10,765 nucleotides of DNA from Ruminococcus flavefaciens. GTDB taxonomy: Bacteria > Bacillota > Clostridia > Oscillospirales > Ruminococcaceae. Below the pieces are notes generated by a model, which did no database searches, was not told the origin of the DNA, and was given only the letters and a program-made list of their open reading frames with translations. Each line of letters opens with the position of its first letter. Position 1 is the first letter of the stretch. Positions 7,891 through 10,765 of the stretch are shown in pieces. The stretch spans positions 1 to 10,765 of the forward strand of contig CADBQF010000232.1 in assembly GCA_902796705.1 (NCBI GenBank), given 5' to 3'. A program made the position numbers and the translations under genes.

Positions 7891-9907
7891 CGAGATAATA
7901 CGTCCCTTCCCGGAGATCGTGACAGAAAACACCAGTGAAAAGACAGCTCTCATCGACAAGAAGCGGAGCATGACATACAGACAGCTCGGAGCGGCAGTGA
8001 AGGCATATGCAGCCTTCCTCGCCGGCGAGGGCGTAAAAAAGGGCGACAGAGTCATACTGACAGCATTTTCCGAGTGTGCTTATGTTGCTGTATTCATGGC
8101 AGTACAGTCACTCGGAGCAGTCACAGTCCCGGTCGAGAGGGCAGTCAGGGAAGATACGCTCACGCATCTCGTGCAGCTCTCCGATGCGAAGCTCCTCCTC
8201 ACGGCAGGAAAGAAAAAATATCCGTTCGTGAAGACGATATCCGTTTCGGAGATACCGGCTGACACAGATGCAGACTATCCGCACGTACAGCTCTCAGCCG
8301 ATATGGTGTGTGAATTCGTCGTGACTTCCGGAACGACAGGTATGCCCAAGTGTGCATACCACACCAACAGGAACATTTTTGCAAATACGGTCAATACCTG
8401 CGAGGGTGTCGGCATAAGAGAAGATGATGTGATACTCATACCCCTGCCGCTGAACCACTCGTTCGGACTGCGTGTCCTTCGCTCGGCACTCTGCATGGGA
8501 GCAACGGCTGTTCTCCAGAACGGAACGCTCTTCCCGAAAGAGATAAAAAATAATATCGAAAAATACTCCTGCACCGGACTTGCATATATCTCCTCGGCAA
8601 TGGAATCTATCCTTGCCACCGAGGGAGAGCAGTTCGTGAGGGAAGTTTTCGGGAAGCTCAGGTTCATCGAATTCAGTGCCGGAGCAGTCCCGGGCAATAT
8701 CAGGAAGCAGCTCACTCAGCTTCTTCCGGGCGTTGATATCCACAATACATGGGGTTCGTCGGAGACAGGCGGAAGCATCTTCATCGATTTCAGCAGAACT
8801 CCCGCAAAGGTCGAAGCACTCGGCAGACCGAGAGATGACTCACAGGCAGGCATCTATGACGAAAAGACCGGCTCGATGCTCACTGGCAGGGGCAGGGAAA
8901 ATATCGGCAGGCTCGCTCTCCGTGGAGATATGGTCATGCAGGGCTACTGGAACGACACCGAGAAGACGAATGCTGCCTTCAATGACGGCTGGCTGCTGAC
9001 GAACGACCTCGTATGGCGTGACGATGACGGTTATTACTATATGATCGGCAGAGGCGATGATATCATCAACATCGCCGGCGAAAAGATAGCACCTCAGGAA
9101 GTCGAAGCCGCCGCAAATCAGCTCCCGTATATCTATGATTCGGCGTGCCTTGCCGTTAAGGACGCATCGCATTCGCTCGGCATGAAGCTCGTTCTCCTTG
9201 CAAGGGGCGATGAGACAAAGGGCGAGGAAGCTCTCAAGGCTCTTCACTCGACGCTCAACAGGCTCAAAGCACCGGAGGAGATAAAGTTCGTTGCCAATAT
9301 CCCAAGGAACTCTATGGGCAAGATAAACCGTAAGGAGCTTCCCTCCCTCTGGGGCACCGGCAGCAGCGGAGGCTCTGCCGAAAATGCAGTTATCAATACT
9401 ATCATGACAAGAAGGAGCATAAGGAATTTCACCGATGTACAGGTTCCGGAGGATATGATAAAAGTCATCGTAGAAGCCGGAAGATACGCACCGTCCGGCA
9501 GAAATTCACAGACGAGACAGTTCACTGTCATTCGCTCCGTGAAGGAGATAGAGCATCTCAGGAGCGTGACAGGTGCAGTAGCCGGGCGTGAGAAGACATC
9601 GTTCAACGGCTTCAATCCGTGTTCGACTCTTATCCTTATCTCAAATGAAAGACGCAACAAGGACGGTATCCAGGACGCAGCGTGTGCAGCAGAGAACATC
9701 ATGCTCGCCGCCGCCTCCATGTCTCTCGGAAGCGTATGGCTCAATCCGCTCATGAACATCTCCGACCAGCCGGAGATAAGGGAGATACTTGACAGCTACG
9801 GGATACCGAAAGGCCATATCGTCTGGGCAGTAATACCTGTAGGCTATCCTGACTCGACTCCCGTTCCTGTGATAAGCAAGGAAAATGTCGTCAGGTATAT
9901 CGATTGA
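7883..9907 (+). CDS. Adenylate-forming acid ligase fused to an FMN nitroreductase-family domain, 674 aa
   Basis: A bifunctional fusion with no carrier domain. Residues 1 to about 490 form a complete class I adenylate-forming enzyme: TSGTTGMPK at 148, LPLNHSFG, WGSSET at 290-295, Asp375 (LTND), GRGDD at 389 and A10 Lys480 (NSMGKINRKEL). The NHSFG loop is typical of acyl- or aryl-acid ligases and not of alpha-amino-acid A domains. A Gly/Ser-rich hinge (491-501) leads to a nitroreductase-family domain (about 502-674), with RRSIRNF at 510, PSGRNSQ at 537-543 and AAENIMLAAASMSLGSVWL, all hallmarks of the FMN-binding fold. At about 170 residues it is near the small end for the family. The likely job is to activate an acid for a carrier protein in trans and to oxidise or reduce the substrate or the bound chain. 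Relatives in biosynthesis include azoline oxidases and AlbA-type dehydrogenases. The direction of the redox step and the acid are unknown. Translation is coupled to the KS gene by overlap. Confidence 0.95.
   Translation: MNNEIIRPFPEIVTENTSEKTALIDKKRSMTYRQLGAAVKAYAAFLAGEGVKKGDRVILTAFSECAYVAVFMAVQSLGAVTVPVERAVREDTLTHLVQLSDAKLLLTAGKKKYPFVKTISVSEIPADTDADYPHVQLSADMVCEFVVTSGTTGMPKCAYHTNRNIFANTVNTCEGVGIREDDVILIPLPLNHSFGLRVLRSALCMGATAVLQNGTLFPKEIKNNIEKYSCTGLAYISSAMESILATEGEQFVREVFGKLRFIEFSAGAVPGNIRKQLTQLLPGVDIHNTWGSSETGGSIFIDFSRTPAKVEALGRPRDDSQAGIYDEKTGSMLTGRGRENIGRLALRGDMVMQGYWNDTEKTNAAFNDGWLLTNDLVWRDDDGYYYMIGRGDDIINIAGEKIAPQEVEAAANQLPYIYDSACLAVKDASHSLGMKLVLLARGDETKGEEALKALHSTLNRLKAPEEIKFVANIPRNSMGKINRKELPSLWGTGSSGGSAENAVINTIMTRRSIRNFTDVQVPEDMIKVIVEAGRYAPSGRNSQTRQFTVIRSVKEIEHLRSVTGAVAGREKTSFNGFNPCSTLILISNERRNKDGIQDAACAAENIMLAAASMSLGSVWLNPLMNISDQPEIREILDSYGIPKGHIVWAVIPVGYPDSTPVPVISKENVVRYID
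9389..9904 (+). other. Nitroreductase-family (FMN) domain of the fusion protein
   Basis: Residues 503-674 of the fusion. Arg510/Arg511/Arg514 in RRSIRNF, the PEDMIKVIVEAGRYAPSG helix, and Asn541/Gln543 match the phosphate- and isoalloxazine-contacting N-terminal region of nitroreductases. The VIPVGYP strand near the C terminus also fits. The Gly/Ser linker before it (GTGSSGGS) supports an independently folding unit in one continuous reading frame. Confidence 0.85.
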
Positions 9908-9915
9908 TGTGAAAG

Positions 9916-9921
9916 AAGGAG
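9916..9921 (+). promoter_or_regulatory. Ribosome binding site for the ABC transporter gene
   Basis: AAGGAG (within GAAAGAAGGAG) lies 8 nt before ATG 9930, in the 22-nt gap after the previous stop. There is no room for a terminator and none is visible, so the transporter gene appears to be part of the same operon. Confidence 0.8.
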
Positions 9922-9929
9922 TATTTGCA

Positions 9930-10765
9930 ATGAACATTTTTGAAGTAAAGGACCTTTCCAAGAGCTATAAGGATCTCAAGGCTGTGGATAATATTTCCTT
10001 TTCTGTTGAAAAGGGAAAGATCTACGGCATACTCGGCCCTAACGGAGCAGGCAAAAGCACGACGATAAAGATGATATCCGGACTCTTAAAGCCCGATTCC
10101 GGAAAGATCATCTATGAGGACGGACAGAAGATAACGAAGTGGTCAAAGAACATCGGACTCGTTCCGCAGGAAATAGCTATCTACTCCGAGCTTACAGCAG
10201 AGGAGAACCTCCGATATTTCGCATCGCTCTACAAGATAAGCGGTGCGGAGAGGGACGAGAGAGTCAATGAGACTCTCAAATTCGTTGGCCTTCTTGACGT
10301 AAAGGACAAGAGATCGGGCGAATATTCCGGCGGTATGAAGAGGAGACTCAACATAGCGTGTGCATTGATACATCTCCCCAAGCTAATCATCATGGACGAG
10401 CCGACTGTCGGCATCGATCCGCAGTCAAGGAACTATATCCTCGAAACAGTCCTCGAACTCAACAAGAAAGGCACGAGCGTCATCTACACCTCTCACTACA
10501 TGGAGGAAGTAGAGAAGATCTGCGACAGGATCGTTATCCTCGACCACGGAAAAGTTATCCTCAACGACGACAAGATCAACATAAAGAACCGCTTCCTCGA
10601 TATACAGAAGATAATGTTCTCACTCTCCGACAATGTCACTGACGAGCTGAAGTCACGCCTTTCAGCAGTAAACGGTGTTACGAAAGTCGAAGTCAGCGAC
10701 AATGAACTCACCTGTTCGTACAAGGTCAGCCAGCATCCGCAGGGAGATATCATGAGCGTCATAAC
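9930..10765 (+). CDS. ABC exporter ATP-binding protein, 3' partial
   Basis: The frame stays open from ATG 9930 to the window end (278 complete codons); the stop lies beyond. It encodes an ABC ATPase beginning MNIFEVKDLSKSYKDLKAV, with every core motif: Walker A GPNGAGKST at 36-44, Q-loop LVPQ, signature YSGGM at 132-136, Walker B LIIMDEP with Asp156/Glu157, D-loop GIDPQ and H-loop His189 (TSHYMEEVE). The sequence most resembles the ATPases of ABC-2 type exporters (DrrA/NodI/CcmA-like), in which a soluble ATPase pairs with a separate membrane permease, expected just downstream. After about residue 215 comes a less conserved C-terminal extension, common in this subgroup. Its place directly behind the synthetase genes argues for export of, or self-resistance to, the product. 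A general drug or lipid exporter unrelated to the pathway is possible but less likely given the 22-nt spacing. Confidence 0.95.
   Translation, partial: MNIFEVKDLSKSYKDLKAVDNISFSVEKGKIYGILGPNGAGKSTTIKMISGLLKPDSGKIIYEDGQKITKWSKNIGLVPQEIAIYSELTAEENLRYFASLYKISGAERDERVNETLKFVGLLDVKDKRSGEYSGGMKRRLNIACALIHLPKLIIMDEPTVGIDPQSRNYILETVLELNKKGTSVIYTSHYMEEVEKICDRIVILDHGKVILNDDKINIKNRFLDIQKIMFSLSDNVTDELKSRLSAVNGVTKVEVSDNELTCSYKVSQHPQGDIMSVI

Noticed and set aside
9244..9759. Antisense frame of 171 codons opposite the ligase/nitroreductase junction
   Set aside because: It overlaps intact A10 and nitroreductase motifs on the plus strand and shows no family resemblance; it is a shadow of codon use. Other minus-strand frames at 3920-4351, 4421-4738 and 8275-8743 were rejected for the same reason.
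9908..9929. Terminator or promoter between the fusion gene and the ABC gene
   Set aside because: Only 22 nt are available, mostly ribosome site and spacer, with no inverted repeat or T-run.
1..10765. CRISPR array, tRNA/rRNA genes, insertion sequences or attachment sites
   Set aside because: None seen by eye. The window is nearly fully occupied by coding sequence, the only clear tandem repeat is the short coding one at 7519-7566, and no transposase or integrase motif occurs in the real genes.

Overview
The window is almost entirely coding, all on the plus strand, and reads as the middle of a hybrid non-ribosomal peptide / polyketide (NRPS/PKS) biosynthetic operon. The mid-range GC, heavy use of ATA (Ile) and AGA/AGG (Arg), strong AGGAG-type ribosome sites and tight gene packing suggest an anaerobic Firmicute of the Ruminococcus/Oscillospiraceae type. 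That assignment is an impression from codon use, not a database result.

Layout: (1) 1-242, the 3' end of an upstream gene ending in a carrier-protein domain (GLDSL serine). (2) 264-5378, an NRPS protein of about 1704 aa with order C, orphan adenylation C-terminal-subdomain remnant, A, KR, T. (3) 5398-7890, an 830-aa PKS module: KS, a shrunken acyltransferase-like segment without the nucleophile motif, a Pro/Ala linker, T. (4) 7883-9907, a 674-aa fusion of an acyl/aryl-acid adenylating enzyme to an FMN nitroreductase-family domain. (5) 9930 to the window end, an ABC exporter ATPase, incomplete at the 3' edge. Gaps between genes are 21, 19, -8 and 22 nt, each start has a Shine-Dalgarno site, and no terminator or internal promoter is evident, so one polycistronic transcript is likely.

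Working model (inference): an acyl chain on the upstream carrier is passed to the C domain, which joins it to a unit activated by the A domain and possibly reduced by the KR. The KS then extends the chain with a malonyl-type unit that must be loaded in trans, because its own AT segment looks dead. The free-standing A-nitroreductase protein has no carrier domain and probably activates an acid for a carrier in another protein, with the flavin domain oxidising or reducing the substrate or the assembled chain. Neither adenylation domain shows the amino-binding Asp expected for an alpha-amino acid in my ungapped alignment, so the product may be built from keto, hydroxy, aryl or fatty acids rather than ordinary amino acids. 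No thioesterase or reductase release domain is in the window. The ABC ATPase suggests export of, or self-protection from, the product.

The most unusual elements are the adenylate-forming/nitroreductase fusion, the eroded AT inside the KS protein, the orphan A-subdomain scar between C and A, and a KR with two of four catalytic positions substituted.
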